A stretch of DNA of 31,852 bases from JBNJEM01 sp051745935 (GTDB taxonomy: Bacteria; Planctomycetota; Planctomycetia; Pirellulales; Pirellulaceae). The notes under the pieces are model-generated. The model ran no database searches, was not told where the DNA came from, and worked only from the letters and a program-made list of their open reading frames with translations. Below, one piece after another: positions 6,769-16,482 of this stretch; the stretch's first letter is position 1; each line of letters starts with the position of its first letter. The stretch lies in NCBI GenBank assembly GCA_051745935.1, contig JBNJEM010000011.1, positions 1 to 31,852 of the forward strand, in the 5' to 3' direction. The translations under genes were made by a program, and so were the position numbers.

Positions 6769-9473
6769 GCGTTGGAATGTTGAGTTCGCAGCAACTCCGC
6801 TCCATGGTCGAGGACAAGTGGCAGCGCGATTTGGACGCCGTGGCGGTCGGACTGCACATCACGCCCTCGTGGCACAGCCCAAGCGAGGTGGAGTTCGAGT
6901 TTGGCAAGGCGGAGGTGGTGCGAGCGGACACCGTGTTTGAAATCCGGGAAGCACTGCGGTCGGCCGAGAAGAATAGCGACCGCATCGTTTTGCTCACCGG
7001 CCTTCAACAGGCGGATCTGGGACATGACGTCGTGGGACGATTGGCCCGCAGCCGTTTGTTCACCGTCGACCACTGGGCGACTCTCTGCACCTTGTTCAAA
7101 GCCAAGCAATTGGACCGCTCGATTTGTGAACCGGCCATCGCTCGAGCCCTCATCGAGTACGCTCCACCGGACGGCTATCCGCCGGTTTCGGCCGGGGTGT
7201 TGGACGCGGGCACGGTCTGGCGGGCCATCTGTCGCCACGTATTCGACATGGGTGAGCGAGAGCCGGATTTAGTCTCGCTGCTGCTGTGGAGTGCGTCGGA
7301 CAATGGGATGAGATGCTATCAGAAGGCGGCCGCCGATATCCGTACCAGCTTGCGTGATCGATTGACGCGAAACCTCGGCGAACCGGCCGCTTCCGTGCTC
7401 CGGTTCATGGATTCCGGTGCCGGCCAGGACACCTTGGCTTTGGCTGTGGTTTGTCAGGTGGTTTATGGTCAAGGAGACGATCAAACGCTCGATGCCGCCG
7501 CCGCTCGTATGGAGAAGTATCACGACAATACCCCGATGACCAAGGCGGTTGGTCAGGCGTTAGGACGTGCAGTCGTCGATGCCATTGCCGATCTCGACCG
7601 TCAGGATGATCCCCGCATCGCCCAGCAACACCTGCAACGCGCCGATAACCTACTGGAACAGTTTTTCTGCGAGGATCATGCCTACCGAAACACCCTGTCG
7701 CGACGCGGATTCCAACAGCGATTACAGCGATTGGGCGGCGCTATCGCCGCCGCGGTGAACAATCTCACAAAGGACACGAAAGAAACGACCGAGAGCTGTG
7801 AATTTCATTTGTCGGAGGTCTTAGAACATCGACTGGCAAAGTTGGGTCGAAACAGGAGCCAAGTGTCCACTGCGGAAATGGCCGTCCGGCTCGTGCGATG
7901 GTTGAACAACCCATCGGACGTGCCGTCGTCGTTTGAGGAGCAAGCGGACCAATACGTGCGAGAATTGTCATTTGTGGATTGGGCTCGTGAGCCGCTTTGC
8001 CGCGGGGAGGACGTTGCTGAACTCTCCACCGCCTACCAACTGCTCGACCAGACGGTTCTGGAACGGCGAGCGGACCTGAATCGTACATTCGCGAAGTCCC
8101 TGGCCGATTGGTCCGCCGTGGGTTCGAGTGATTCTGGAGTACTGGGCGTGGAGGATGTGCTTGGTCAGGTGGTTAGCCGGGTAGTCCAGGCGGACAATCG
8201 TGTTCTGCTGGTGGTATTGGACGGCATGAGTTGGGCGGTCTGCCACGAACTACTGCAGGACATCCGGCAGGACCACTGGTTCGAGGTGACTCTGAATGAT
8301 TCCTGCTTACCGCCTGCGCCTGTCATCGCGACCATGCCGAGTATTACCACGTATTCCCGAACGAGTCTGTTGTCCGGAACACTGACCAAGGGCGACCAGA
8401 ATCTCGAGAAGCATAACTTCGAATCAAACCGGGGACTTCTTGAAGTCAGTGACAAACGATGTCCCCCCAGGTTATTCCACAAAAAGGACATTACGGAGGG
8501 CAATCGCGGGGCCATTTCGCAGCCGCTCTCCAACAGCGTACTTTCCACCCAACAGCGGGTTGTAGGCGTTGTCATTAACGCCATTGATGACCGCCTCAAC
8601 AACGCTCAACAGGTTATTGACCACTGGTCGGTCGATCGAATCAGCCCGCTGCGAACATTGTTACGGTTGGCGCGAGATTCGGGGCGCGTCGTCATTCTCG
8701 CCAGCGACCACGGTCACGTCTGGCATCGGCCGGACTCGGAACATCGACCGCACGAAGAGGGGAGTCGTTGGCGCACGGATGACGGCACCTGTGCCGACGA
8801 TGAAATCGTGCTGACCGGCGATCGCGTGATGGGAACGGACAACGGTGTCATTATGCCTTGGTCGGAACGGGTGTATTACGGGCATCAGCAGAACGGTTAC
8901 CACGGTGGGGCGTCTTGCCAGGAAATGATCTGCCCGCTGGTCATGTTGGTGGATAAAAGCAGTGGCTACTGCGGGCTGTTTCAGTGCGAGTATCCGAAAC
9001 CGGATTGGTGGTCGGCAGCCCCAGTGGCCTCTGCTGAAATCACGCAGCCGCCCGTCAAGGTCACGGTACCGAAACAGGCGGGACCACCGACCCTGTTCGA
9101 TATGGAGCCGGAAGAGGAGGAGCCTGAAGAGCCAGCGAGGCAGCCCGAAGCGGCCTCGTCACGCGGCGACTGGATCTCGGAACTCCTTGGATCTGACGCG
9201 TATCGTCACCAGAAATCGATGATCCGTCGTCATCGCGTCGAAGATGAAGACCTGCGTACCGCTTTGAAGGCTCTCGATAACAGTGGTGGAATCATGACGC
9301 CCGCGGCGTTTTCGAAGGCCGTGAACGTGGCACCGGCGCGGGTTGATGGTTTGGTCGCGAAGATGCAGCGCGTGCTGAATGTTGATGGCTATGAAATTCT
9401 GAACTTGGACCGACATGAGAATCGCGTGGAACTGAACGTTCCCAAATTGAAACGCCAGTTTGATCTGAACTGA
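6765..9473 (+). CDS. pglZ: BREX phosphatase-like protein PglZ
   Basis: A 902-aa protein with a PglZ domain of the alkaline phosphatase superfamily. The core strand LLVVLDGMSWAV is at about residues 480-491. It is followed by a segment with MPSITTYSRTSLLSGTL and, near residue 646, by ASDHGHVWHR, which supplies the metal-binding D-H-x-H residues expected of the fold. PglZ is the hallmark protein of BREX systems. I chose the ATG at 6765 because it overlaps the pglY stop as ATGA and follows GAGGAGGAG; the frame is open further upstream but there it only shadows pglY. An acidic, E/P-rich linker at about residues 780-800 precedes a C-terminal helical domain, as in other PglZ proteins. brxD follows after seven bases. 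Confidence 0.88.
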   Translation: MSVGMLSSQQLRSMVEDKWQRDLDAVAVGLHITPSWHSPSEVEFEFGKAEVVRADTVFEIREALRSAEKNSDRIVLLTGLQQADLGHDVVGRLARSRLFTVDHWATLCTLFKAKQLDRSICEPAIARALIEYAPPDGYPPVSAGVLDAGTVWRAICRHVFDMGEREPDLVSLLLWSASDNGMRCYQKAAADIRTSLRDRLTRNLGEPAASVLRFMDSGAGQDTLALAVVCQVVYGQGDDQTLDAAAARMEKYHDNTPMTKAVGQALGRAVVDAIADLDRQDDPRIAQQHLQRADNLLEQFFCEDHAYRNTLSRRGFQQRLQRLGGAIAAAVNNLTKDTKETTESCEFHLSEVLEHRLAKLGRNRSQVSTAEMAVRLVRWLNNPSDVPSSFEEQADQYVRELSFVDWAREPLCRGEDVAELSTAYQLLDQTVLERRADLNRTFAKSLADWSAVGSSDSGVLGVEDVLGQVVSRVVQADNRVLLVVLDGMSWAVCHELLQDIRQDHWFEVTLNDSCLPPAPVIATMPSITTYSRTSLLSGTLTKGDQNLEKHNFESNRGLLEVSDKRCPPRLFHKKDITEGNRGAISQPLSNSVLSTQQRVVGVVINAIDDRLNNAQQVIDHWSVDRISPLRTLLRLARDSGRVVILASDHGHVWHRPDSEHRPHEEGSRWRTDDGTCADDEIVLTGDRVMGTDNGVIMPWSERVYYGHQQNGYHGGASCQEMICPLVMLVDKSSGYCGLFQCEYPKPDWWSAAPVASAEITQPPVKVTVPKQAGPPTLFDMEPEEEEPEEPARQPEAASSRGDWISELLGSDAYRHQKSMIRRHRVEDEDLRTALKALDNSGGIMTPAAFSKAVNVAPARVDGLVAKMQRVLNVDGYEILNLDRHENRVELNVPKLKRQFDLN

Positions 9474-9480
9474 ATGAAGT

Positions 9481-10797
9481 ATGAGAATCAGTCCTGAACG
9501 ACGCCGAGAGATTATCGCCGCACTGAGGAATGGAACCGTGCCTCAACGCGGACTCGACTTCCTGGCCGTGGGGCTGGATCGATTCGAGTCGGTGATCTCC
9601 AAGGAGCTTGCCGATGTCGGCCAGGGCGGCTCGATCTTCAAAGCGGTTCGCGGAGAGTATGGGTGCGGAAAAACCTTCTTCGCCCGCTGGGTCCAGGAAG
9701 CTGCCAAAAAGAGAGGCTTTGCCGCTGCTGAAGTTCAGATTTCGGAAACGGAAACACCGTTGCACAAACTGGAAACCGTCTACAGACGTGCAATCGAGCA
9801 ACTATCGACCCCCGACTGCTTTCTCGGTGCGTTCCGGTCAATCATTGATGGCTGGTTCTATGGGCTGGAGGAGGACGTATTGGCCGAGGGGACGGTCGAC
9901 CCGGCGGATGAGCAGGGTCTGGCAGCTCGAGCCGACGAGTTGCTGGAGCAGCGACTGGTCGAAATCACCCGAACAACCCCTCAATTCTCCGCGGTGCTGC
10001 GAGCCTATCGCGTGGCCCAGAGGCGTGGTGATCACGCCACCGCCGAGGGACTCGCCGGATGGTTGGCTGGACAGCCCCATGTGGCCGCGTCGATCAAGCG
10101 GGAAGCCGGTATCAAAGGGCATGTCGACCACTTCGCGGCATTGAGCTTCCTGCGCGGCCTGCTGCTGATCCTAAAGGACTCCGGATATGCGGGACTTGTC
10201 TTGGTCCTGGATGAAATAGAAACGCTTCAACGTGTCCGTGGCGATGTTCGCGAGAAGGGTCTGAATGCTCTCCGGCAACTGATCGACGACATCGACAGTG
10301 GGCGTTTTCCTGGCTTGTACTTGGTCATTACGGGCACACCGGCTTTTTACGATGGCCCACAGGGGATTAAGCGTCTTGAGCCGTTGGCACAGCGGCTCCA
10401 TGTCGATTTTCAAACCGAGGCGCGGTTTGATAACCCGCGGGCGGTTCAACTGCGCTTGACCGCGTTCAATCAGGAACGGCTGGTCGAGGTGGGCACCAAG
10501 GTTCGGGACCTTTTCGCCGCGGACTGTCAAGCACCGGAACGGGTGCGGCGTCTTGCCACGGATGAGTATTTGCACGCGTTGGCCCATTCCATGACCGGAA
10601 AACTCGGCGGCAAGGTTGGCATTGCGCCGCGGTTGTTTTTGAAGAAGCTGGTTGCCGATGTGCTGGACCGAATTGATCAGTACGAAGGTTTTGATCCCCG
10701 CCAGCATTACCAGCTGACCGTGAACACCACTGAAATGACGGCGGTGGAACGCGAAGTACAAGCCGAAAGCGTCAACGATATCGAGTTGGATTTGTGA
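9481..10797 (+). CDS. brxD: BREX ATP-binding protein BrxD
   Basis: A 438-aa P-loop ATPase. Walker A is GEYGCGKT at residues 58-65 and Walker B is LVLVLDEIETL at about 239-249. The N-terminus (RREIIAALRNGTVPQRGLDFLAVGLDRFE) matches the opening I know for BrxD (DUF2791-type) proteins, as does the full length. BrxD and BrxHI occur together at the end of type 2 and type 6 BREX operons, which matches the arrangement here. The start lies seven bases after the pglZ stop, and the gene ends overlapping brxHI by four bases. Its role in exclusion is not biochemically settled; DNA loading or motor function with BrxHI is an inference. Confidence 0.85.
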   Translation: MRISPERRREIIAALRNGTVPQRGLDFLAVGLDRFESVISKELADVGQGGSIFKAVRGEYGCGKTFFARWVQEAAKKRGFAAAEVQISETETPLHKLETVYRRAIEQLSTPDCFLGAFRSIIDGWFYGLEEDVLAEGTVDPADEQGLAARADELLEQRLVEITRTTPQFSAVLRAYRVAQRRGDHATAEGLAGWLAGQPHVAASIKREAGIKGHVDHFAALSFLRGLLLILKDSGYAGLVLVLDEIETLQRVRGDVREKGLNALRQLIDDIDSGRFPGLYLVITGTPAFYDGPQGIKRLEPLAQRLHVDFQTEARFDNPRAVQLRLTAFNQERLVEVGTKVRDLFAADCQAPERVRRLATDEYLHALAHSMTGKLGGKVGIAPRLFLKKLVADVLDRIDQYEGFDPRQHYQLTVNTTEMTAVEREVQAESVNDIELDL

Positions 10798-12890
10798 ATG
10801 CCTTTGATCGACTACATCCTGCGTTGCAACACCACATCGTGAATTCCTTGGGTTGGAACGATTTGCGGGACGTGCAGTCCTTGTCCATCGAGGGATACGA
10901 CAGCGGCGCGAACCTTGTCATTCTTGCTCCCACGGCGGGTGGAAAAACCGAGGCGGCATTTTTCCCCGTTATCTCTCGGATGCTCGAAGAGTCATGGCCG
11001 GGGATCTCCGTGCTGTACGTCAGCCCGATAAAGGCTCTTCTCAACAACCAGAAACAGCGACTGGACGGTTACTTGCGGCTTGTCGGACGGCGAGCCGCTT
11101 TGTGGCACGGCGATACGACCCAGGGGGAGCGGAAACGAATCCTATCCGAACGCCCGGATTGTCTGTTGACGACGCCGGAATCGCTGGAGGTGATGCTGGT
11201 TTCTCGGAAGATAGAGCATGCCCCGTTGTTTCGACACGTTCGTGTGGTGGTCATTGACGAACTGCATGCCTTCGCTGGCGATGATCGGGGATGGCATTTA
11301 TTGTCGGTTTTCTCTCGCATCGGCCGGATTGCAGGGCGGGATATGCAGCGGATCGGCCTCTCGGCCACCGTGGGGAATCCTGAAGAGATGCTGGGGTGGC
11401 TGTCATCGGGTTCCGAACGTCCCCAACAGGTGGTCTGGCCTCGGGGGGCCGAGACACAATCGCCCGACGTCCAACTCGATTTCGTGGGTTCCTTGGCCAA
11501 TGCCGCCAAAATCATCAGTTTGCTGCATCAAGGCGAGAAGCGTTTGGTGTTCTGCGACAGCCGGTCTCGGGTTGAGCAACTGGCGTTTTCGCTGCGGCAG
11601 CGTGGGGTCGATACGTTTGTTTCACACAGTTCCTTGGGGCTTGATGAGCGGCGGCGGGCGGAGGAAGCGTTCGCGCAGCGTCAGAACTGCGTGATAGTGG
11701 CGACGAGTTCGTTGGAACTCGGGCTCGATATCGGTGACTTGGACCGGGTCATCCAGATTGACGCGCCGGGCACGGTATCCTCGTTTCTGCAGCGCATGGG
11801 CCGCACCGGCCGTCGCCTCGATACGTCTCGCAACTGCCTGTTCCTGGCAACGAGCGACGAGGGGCTGTTGCGTGCTGCATCCCTCATTGAGCTGTGGCGG
11901 CAAGGCTACGTTGAACCTGTTCAGGCTCCACCGCGTCCCTACCACATCCTGGCTCAGCAACTGATGGCGTTGATCCTCCAGGAACAAGGCATTGGCCGGT
12001 CACAGTGGTTTCCCTGGGTGAAGTCTGTTCCCGGGTTCGCGGACATGCCTTCCGAGCGCATTTCGGAACTCGTCGATTTCATGGTAACGACAGGGATTAT
12101 ATGGAGTGACGATGGCATTTTGGGATTCGCACCGGAGGGTGAAGCCAAATTTGGTCGGCGAAACTTCATGGATCTCTTGTCCGTTTTTACGGCCCCGCCG
12201 CTTTTCAAGGTCATGTTCGGCCAAAAGGAACTCGGTTACGTTCATGAGTCGACGTTCTACCGGCAAGAAGCAGGACCGGCGATTCTGGTGTTGGCCGGTC
12301 GGAGTTGGGAGACGAAACATTTGGACTGGAAGCGACGTTTGGCCCACGTTGAGCCCACTGACGAAAAGGGGCGATCACGGTGGCTCGGTGAAGGCCAGAT
12401 GCTCAGTCACGCGGTCTGTCAAAGCATTCGCCGCCTTGTCGCCTCCGATGCGGACGATCCGGCTTGGTCTCAACGCGCCGCGCGGGAATTTGCTGAACTC
12501 AGGGACGAGCATCCGTGGGCGTCCTTTGAATCGACCAGCTTGGTGCAGCATCCTAACAAGGAGCTGCGTTGGTGGACCTTCGCCGGGGGAATGGCCAACA
12601 CGTTGTTGGCTGACACATTGAAACCGCATTGCGATGTGAAAAGTGAGAATCTCAGCCTCAGTTTCCCTGCCGGGCCATCAGTCGAAACGGTATCGGAACT
12701 CATCAACGGGCTTACTTTGGATGCCGTCCGTCCCATTGTGAACATCGACGCCATGGAGACCCTGAAATTTTCGGAATGTCTTCCGTCAGACCTTGCCGCC
12801 GACGTATTCCGATCGCGGTTTGACGACCGCCATGCCGTGCAGAAGACACTGTCAGAGCGTAGAAAGGTTATTGTGATCGGAAGTGACTGA
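10794..12890 (+). CDS. brxHI: BREX helicase BrxHI (Lhr-like superfamily 2)
   Basis: A 698-aa DEAD/DEAH-type helicase resembling the Lhr group. Motifs in order: APTAGGKTEAA (motif I, about residues 45-55), TTPESLEV, VIDELHAF (motif II, DELH, at about 153-160), LSATVGNPEEML (motif III), and VATSSLELGLDIGDLDRVIQ with QRMGRTGRR at 333-341 (motifs V and VI). The C-terminal third looks like the Lhr-core extension. The start is the GTG at 10794, overlapping the brxD stop as GTGA; the nearby ATG at 10798 is out of frame. It is the last BREX gene in view. I see no convincing terminator after it. Confidence 0.85.
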   Translation: MNAFDRLHPALQHHIVNSLGWNDLRDVQSLSIEGYDSGANLVILAPTAGGKTEAAFFPVISRMLEESWPGISVLYVSPIKALLNNQKQRLDGYLRLVGRRAALWHGDTTQGERKRILSERPDCLLTTPESLEVMLVSRKIEHAPLFRHVRVVVIDELHAFAGDDRGWHLLSVFSRIGRIAGRDMQRIGLSATVGNPEEMLGWLSSGSERPQQVVWPRGAETQSPDVQLDFVGSLANAAKIISLLHQGEKRLVFCDSRSRVEQLAFSLRQRGVDTFVSHSSLGLDERRRAEEAFAQRQNCVIVATSSLELGLDIGDLDRVIQIDAPGTVSSFLQRMGRTGRRLDTSRNCLFLATSDEGLLRAASLIELWRQGYVEPVQAPPRPYHILAQQLMALILQEQGIGRSQWFPWVKSVPGFADMPSERISELVDFMVTTGIIWSDDGILGFAPEGEAKFGRRNFMDLLSVFTAPPLFKVMFGQKELGYVHESTFYRQEAGPAILVLAGRSWETKHLDWKRRLAHVEPTDEKGRSRWLGEGQMLSHAVCQSIRRLVASDADDPAWSQRAAREFAELRDEHPWASFESTSLVQHPNKELRWWTFAGGMANTLLADTLKPHCDVKSENLSLSFPAGPSVETVSELINGLTLDAVRPIVNIDAMETLKFSECLPSDLAADVFRSRFDDRHAVQKTLSERRKVIVIGSD

Positions 12891-12946
12891 AGGCTTATAA
12901 GAATGAAATCTCTATTTGCATGATCTTATCGATGGGGAATCTTCGT

Positions 12947-13318
12947 TCAAAAAGCATGAACAGAACCTGCTCCCGCAAGCATGAGACATGTCCCGTCACG
13001 GGAGAAACAGAGATCCCGGGGATGAAGCATTCCGGTATCGATGGAAATTGTTTGACGCCCCGATTCAACTTCCCATAATTTGACGGTTTCGTCTCCGCTC
13101 GCTGTTTCATATCGCCGGCTCCGCTCTTTTTCAAGTGCCTTCATTACAATTCAGTCTAGCTCTCCGCGAACTGCTTTCCCCAGTGTGCTAGGATCGGATC
13201 CACGGACCTTTGACACTTCTGTCGCCTTTTCTCCCAACGTGCCAATTTTCGTGCTTGGCTTGAGCGGTTCCTTCTCTCGAATAATACGGCAAGCTTCTTC
13301 AAGGGCAGCACTTTCGAG
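12947..13318 (-). pseudogene. Decayed Ser/Thr kinase-WD40 gene fragment
   Basis: Read on the minus strand from about 13318, the frame gives SAALEEACRIIREKEPLKPS, then STLGEKATEVSKVRGSDP, and ELD-stop-IVMKALEKERSRRYETA. This is the C-terminal lobe of the large planctomycete kinase family, in which the motif is normally DWIVMKALEK; the Trp codon is TGA here (13151-13153). Straight after YETA the frame continues as SGDETVKLWEVESGRQ, a WD40 blade. The kinase end, membrane segment and early blades have therefore been deleted. The frame stops at 12947. A nonsense codon, a missing N-lobe and an internal deletion make this a pseudogene. It lies head-to-head with the intact kinase gene that begins at 13319. 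Confidence 0.85.
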
Positions 13319-16300
13319 TTGCAGGACCTCGTGTGTCCGGCCTGTGGAAGTTCCTTCAATCTCCTGCCGGACCAGACAGTGAGCCGACAATCAGCAGGCA
13401 AAGTCACGCTGGGCCGCTTCGAGCTTGTTGAGAGAATCGGCGTCGGTGCATTTGGCGAGGTTTGGACGGCTCGCGACAGCGAGCTTGACCGCACCGTAGC
13501 TGTTAAAATCCCACGTAAAGACCAATTGACCGTCGAAGAGACTGAAACTTTTTTGCGAGAGGCCCGCTCGGCTGCCCAGTTGCGTCATCCGAGCATTGTG
13601 GCAATACACGAGATCGGTAAAGAGAATGAGCAGCTATTCATTGTCAGCGACTTTGTGAAGGGAGTCACGTTGGCGGATTGGCTGTCTGCGAGACGGCCAA
13701 CGGCGAAACAGGCGGCCGAACTGTGTGCGAAGGTAGCCGACGCGGTCCAGCATGCCCATGAGCACAAGGTGATCCACCGAGACCTCAAGCCCAGCAACAT
13801 CATGCTCGACGAGAACGGTGAGCCCCACATCATGGATTTCGGCTTAGCCAAACGCGAGGCGGGTGAGGTCACGATGACCGTGGCAGGGAAAGTACTCGGC
13901 ACCCCCGCGTACATGTCACCGGAGCAAGCGAAGGGGGCGGCTCACGATGCAGACGAACGCAGTGACGTGTATTCGTTAGGCGTGATCCTGTTCGAACTGG
14001 TGACCGGCGAATTGCCATTTCGTGGCAATGTCCGGATGCTCATCCATCAGGTGATCAACGATGAGGCTCCAAGTCCCCGTCAATACAACGGAAATGTGCC
14101 ACGAGATTTGGAGACGATTTGTCTGAAATGCTTGGAGAAAGCGCCGGACAAACGCTATCCGAACGGTGAGGAGTTAGGGCGAGATCTTCGTAGATTTTGT
14201 GCCGGGAAACCGATTGAGGCACGTCCAATTTCAAGATTTGGGAAGGGGCTGCGGTGGTGCCAAAGAAACACGGCCGTGGCAAGCCTCGCCGCGCTCGTGG
14301 CCTCATTGCTGGTTGTGATAGCAGTTATTTCGGCTCTATTTGCCCACAGATCGCGTCAAGAACTCACACGTCGCCGCCGAGAACTCTACATTTCCGATAT
14401 GAACGTTGCACGCCAAGCGTGGGAGGAGAACAACGTAGGACGCGTGGTTGAACTCCTCAAGCGGCATGTGCCGGACGGTTCGGTACCTGATCTCCGTGGT
14501 CTCGAGTGGTATTTGCTGTGGAATTTCTGCCAGCGGAGTCTGAACACGCCAACCATGCAGCTTTCCTCTGACGCCAGACGAGTCGCGTTTTCTTCAGACG
14601 GAAACTGGTTGGCCGTGTGCAGCCGAAACGGCAAGGTCAGATTGCGGGACACGCGCACACGTTGTGATCTCGTACGGAGCTTCCCGATAGAGGGTCGCAG
14701 GTTCCATGAGTTCTTTGTAGCGTTCACGCCACACGACAAAAGTGTGGCCTTTCCTGGGAACACGGTCAGCACCATAACGATCCTAGATCTCAGTTCACAT
14801 CAGCAAAGACCCATCACCGTCGGAGGCGAGGACCCAATCATCGACATCGACTTTTCACCGGATGGCACGGTCGCGGCGGTTGCCATCGCAGACGGATCGA
14901 TCGCAATTCTGGATTTTCAGTCAGGAAATATATTCAAACGGTGGAAAGCGCATGAAAGATACACGACGTCAGTCGTGTATTCACCAGACGGGAGCGTGCT
15001 TGTATCCAGCGGCCGTGATGCGACCGTCAGGCTCTGGGACGCCGTCAGCACAAAAGAGATCAAGACGTTCCACTCTGAAGATCAAGTGTGGTCATTGGCT
15101 TTTTCCTCGGACGGAAGCCGTCTCGCATCAGCCGGCTGGGATAAACTGATCAGAATTGTTGAGATGGCGACACAGGAGGAAATTGAGGTTCTCACACCTG
15201 GGCAAGGAAAGCTCCGAGCTGTTGCGTTTTCGGATGATGGACGGATGCTCGCTTCAGCGGGAAGGGATAACACCGTCAAACTCTGGAATGCGCGCACCTT
15301 TTCTGAAATCGACACATTTAAGGGGCACTCTTCCCTGGTCTGGTCCGTTGCCTTCCAGCCCACAAGCAAGACTCTTGCTTCCGGAAGCATGGATAACACA
15401 GTGATGTTATGGAATGTGGAAACCCCAAACGAACAACGTGTGCTGCCCGCAAATTACCAAGTGAGGGATCTGGCCTTCACCGCCGACAGCGGCACGTTGG
15501 CCACGCTTGAGTATCTTGATGATAAGGTCAGATTGTGGGATACCGAAGACGGTAGACGACTCGCGCCGATTTCCGTTGATTCACCTTTGCTTGAGTTCGC
15601 CGTGTCAGCTTGCAAGACTCTGGCGGCCGGAGGACAGGACGGTTTGATAACACTCTGCGACTTATCTCAAAATGAATGCAGTATTACAATTGAATCAGGA
15701 CTGGAAACCGTGAGAGCGCTGTCATTTTCGCCAGACGGTAGACTGGTGGCAGCTGCGTCGTTTGATGAAGTGGCGTTGTGGAACGCGGATAATGGACAGC
15801 TTCACCAGCGGTTTGAGGACGTTGGCCAGGCGTTGGCCTTTTCGCCGACTGGCGAAATGATTGCCACAGTGAGCCACGACAATCGGATCGTAGTGAAGGA
15901 CGTCGCATCAGGTTCTCTCGTAGAGAATTTCCCAGGACATAAGGACGCCGTTAGTTCGTTGGCGTTTTCACCAACGGGTGATGTGTTGGCATCCGGCAGC
16001 CTCGATATGACCGCAAAGGTATGGAAAATAGGGCAGCCGGATCCATTAGCCGCATTTCAAGTTTGGGCTCGCATTTGGGATTTGACGTTCTCGGGGGGCA
16101 AAGGTAATACGCTGATTACGGTTGCCGGGGACGGCGACGTGGAGTTCTGGGATATGGGCAGTCACCAACACCGTTTCACCTTGAGAATGGACGGGCGCAG
16201 TGGAATGTCTGTTGCCGTGTCTCCGGACGAGCGATTTTTGGCAGCGGGCTCCTTGAACGACGATACTCTGCGCCTCTGGCGAGCCGCCACACCTGAAGAG

Positions 16301-16348
16301 GTCGCGGCCTGCGAACCATGGCAAGACATCGTCAACGGAAAACGCTGA
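13319..16348 (+). CDS. Membrane-anchored Ser/Thr protein kinase with WD40 propeller
   Basis: About 1009 aa. A half zinc ribbon (VCPACGSSF) comes first. The kinase domain covers about residues 35-300, with IGVGAFGEVW, VAVKIPR (catalytic Lys), VIHRDLKPSN, DFGLAK and GTPAYMSPEQ all intact. One hydrophobic helix (ASLAALVASLLVVIAVISAL) lies at about 319-340. The rest is a series of WD40 blades with repeated LAFSPDG and VRLWD-type strings, probably facing the periplasm. This architecture is typical of planctomycete sensor kinases; ligand and substrate are unknown. The start is uncertain: no ATG is available near the N-terminus, TTG at 13319 is the first plausible start, and the family normally has another CPxC pair further upstream. 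The kinase pseudogene meets it here, so the native 5' end may be lost. PglW of BREX-2 is also a kinase, but nothing shows that this protein replaces it. Confidence 0.82.
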   Translation: MQDLVCPACGSSFNLLPDQTVSRQSAGKVTLGRFELVERIGVGAFGEVWTARDSELDRTVAVKIPRKDQLTVEETETFLREARSAAQLRHPSIVAIHEIGKENEQLFIVSDFVKGVTLADWLSARRPTAKQAAELCAKVADAVQHAHEHKVIHRDLKPSNIMLDENGEPHIMDFGLAKREAGEVTMTVAGKVLGTPAYMSPEQAKGAAHDADERSDVYSLGVILFELVTGELPFRGNVRMLIHQVINDEAPSPRQYNGNVPRDLETICLKCLEKAPDKRYPNGEELGRDLRRFCAGKPIEARPISRFGKGLRWCQRNTAVASLAALVASLLVVIAVISALFAHRSRQELTRRRRELYISDMNVARQAWEENNVGRVVELLKRHVPDGSVPDLRGLEWYLLWNFCQRSLNTPTMQLSSDARRVAFSSDGNWLAVCSRNGKVRLRDTRTRCDLVRSFPIEGRRFHEFFVAFTPHDKSVAFPGNTVSTITILDLSSHQQRPITVGGEDPIIDIDFSPDGTVAAVAIADGSIAILDFQSGNIFKRWKAHERYTTSVVYSPDGSVLVSSGRDATVRLWDAVSTKEIKTFHSEDQVWSLAFSSDGSRLASAGWDKLIRIVEMATQEEIEVLTPGQGKLRAVAFSDDGRMLASAGRDNTVKLWNARTFSEIDTFKGHSSLVWSVAFQPTSKTLASGSMDNTVMLWNVETPNEQRVLPANYQVRDLAFTADSGTLATLEYLDDKVRLWDTEDGRRLAPISVDSPLLEFAVSACKTLAAGGQDGLITLCDLSQNECSITIESGLETVRALSFSPDGRLVAAASFDEVALWNADNGQLHQRFEDVGQALAFSPTGEMIATVSHDNRIVVKDVASGSLVENFPGHKDAVSSLAFSPTGDVLASGSLDMTAKVWKIGQPDPLAAFQVWARIWDLTFSGGKGNTLITVAGDGDVEFWDMGSHQHRFTLRMDGRSGMSVAVSPDERFLAAGSLNDDTLRLWRAATPEEVAACEPWQDIVNGKR

Positions 16349-16416
16349 ATCCACACCTCAAAGTACGACAGGGTGAAATCGCCGAACCCGCACATGCACC
16401 GGAGGCCGCTGGACGG

Positions 16417-16422
16417 TATAAT
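16417..16422 (+). promoter_or_regulatory. Candidate -10 box upstream of hicBA
   Basis: A perfect TATAAT lies 60 bp before the hicB start. No good -35 hexamer stands at the right distance, so this is a weak prediction. Confidence 0.3.
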
Positions 16423-16482
16423 TACACGGGCGGGCGCCGCGGTGGTTGCGAATCTGCCCGGAGATGTTTGTGGAGAAGGACG

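Noticed and set aside
12895..13134. Second minus-strand frame over the kinase pseudogene
   Set aside because: Out of frame with the kinase and WD40 similarity, so it is a shadow.
16318..16482. Upstream extension of the hicB frame
   Set aside because: The sequence is unlike HicB and overlaps the kinase 3' end; the start at 16483 fits family length.
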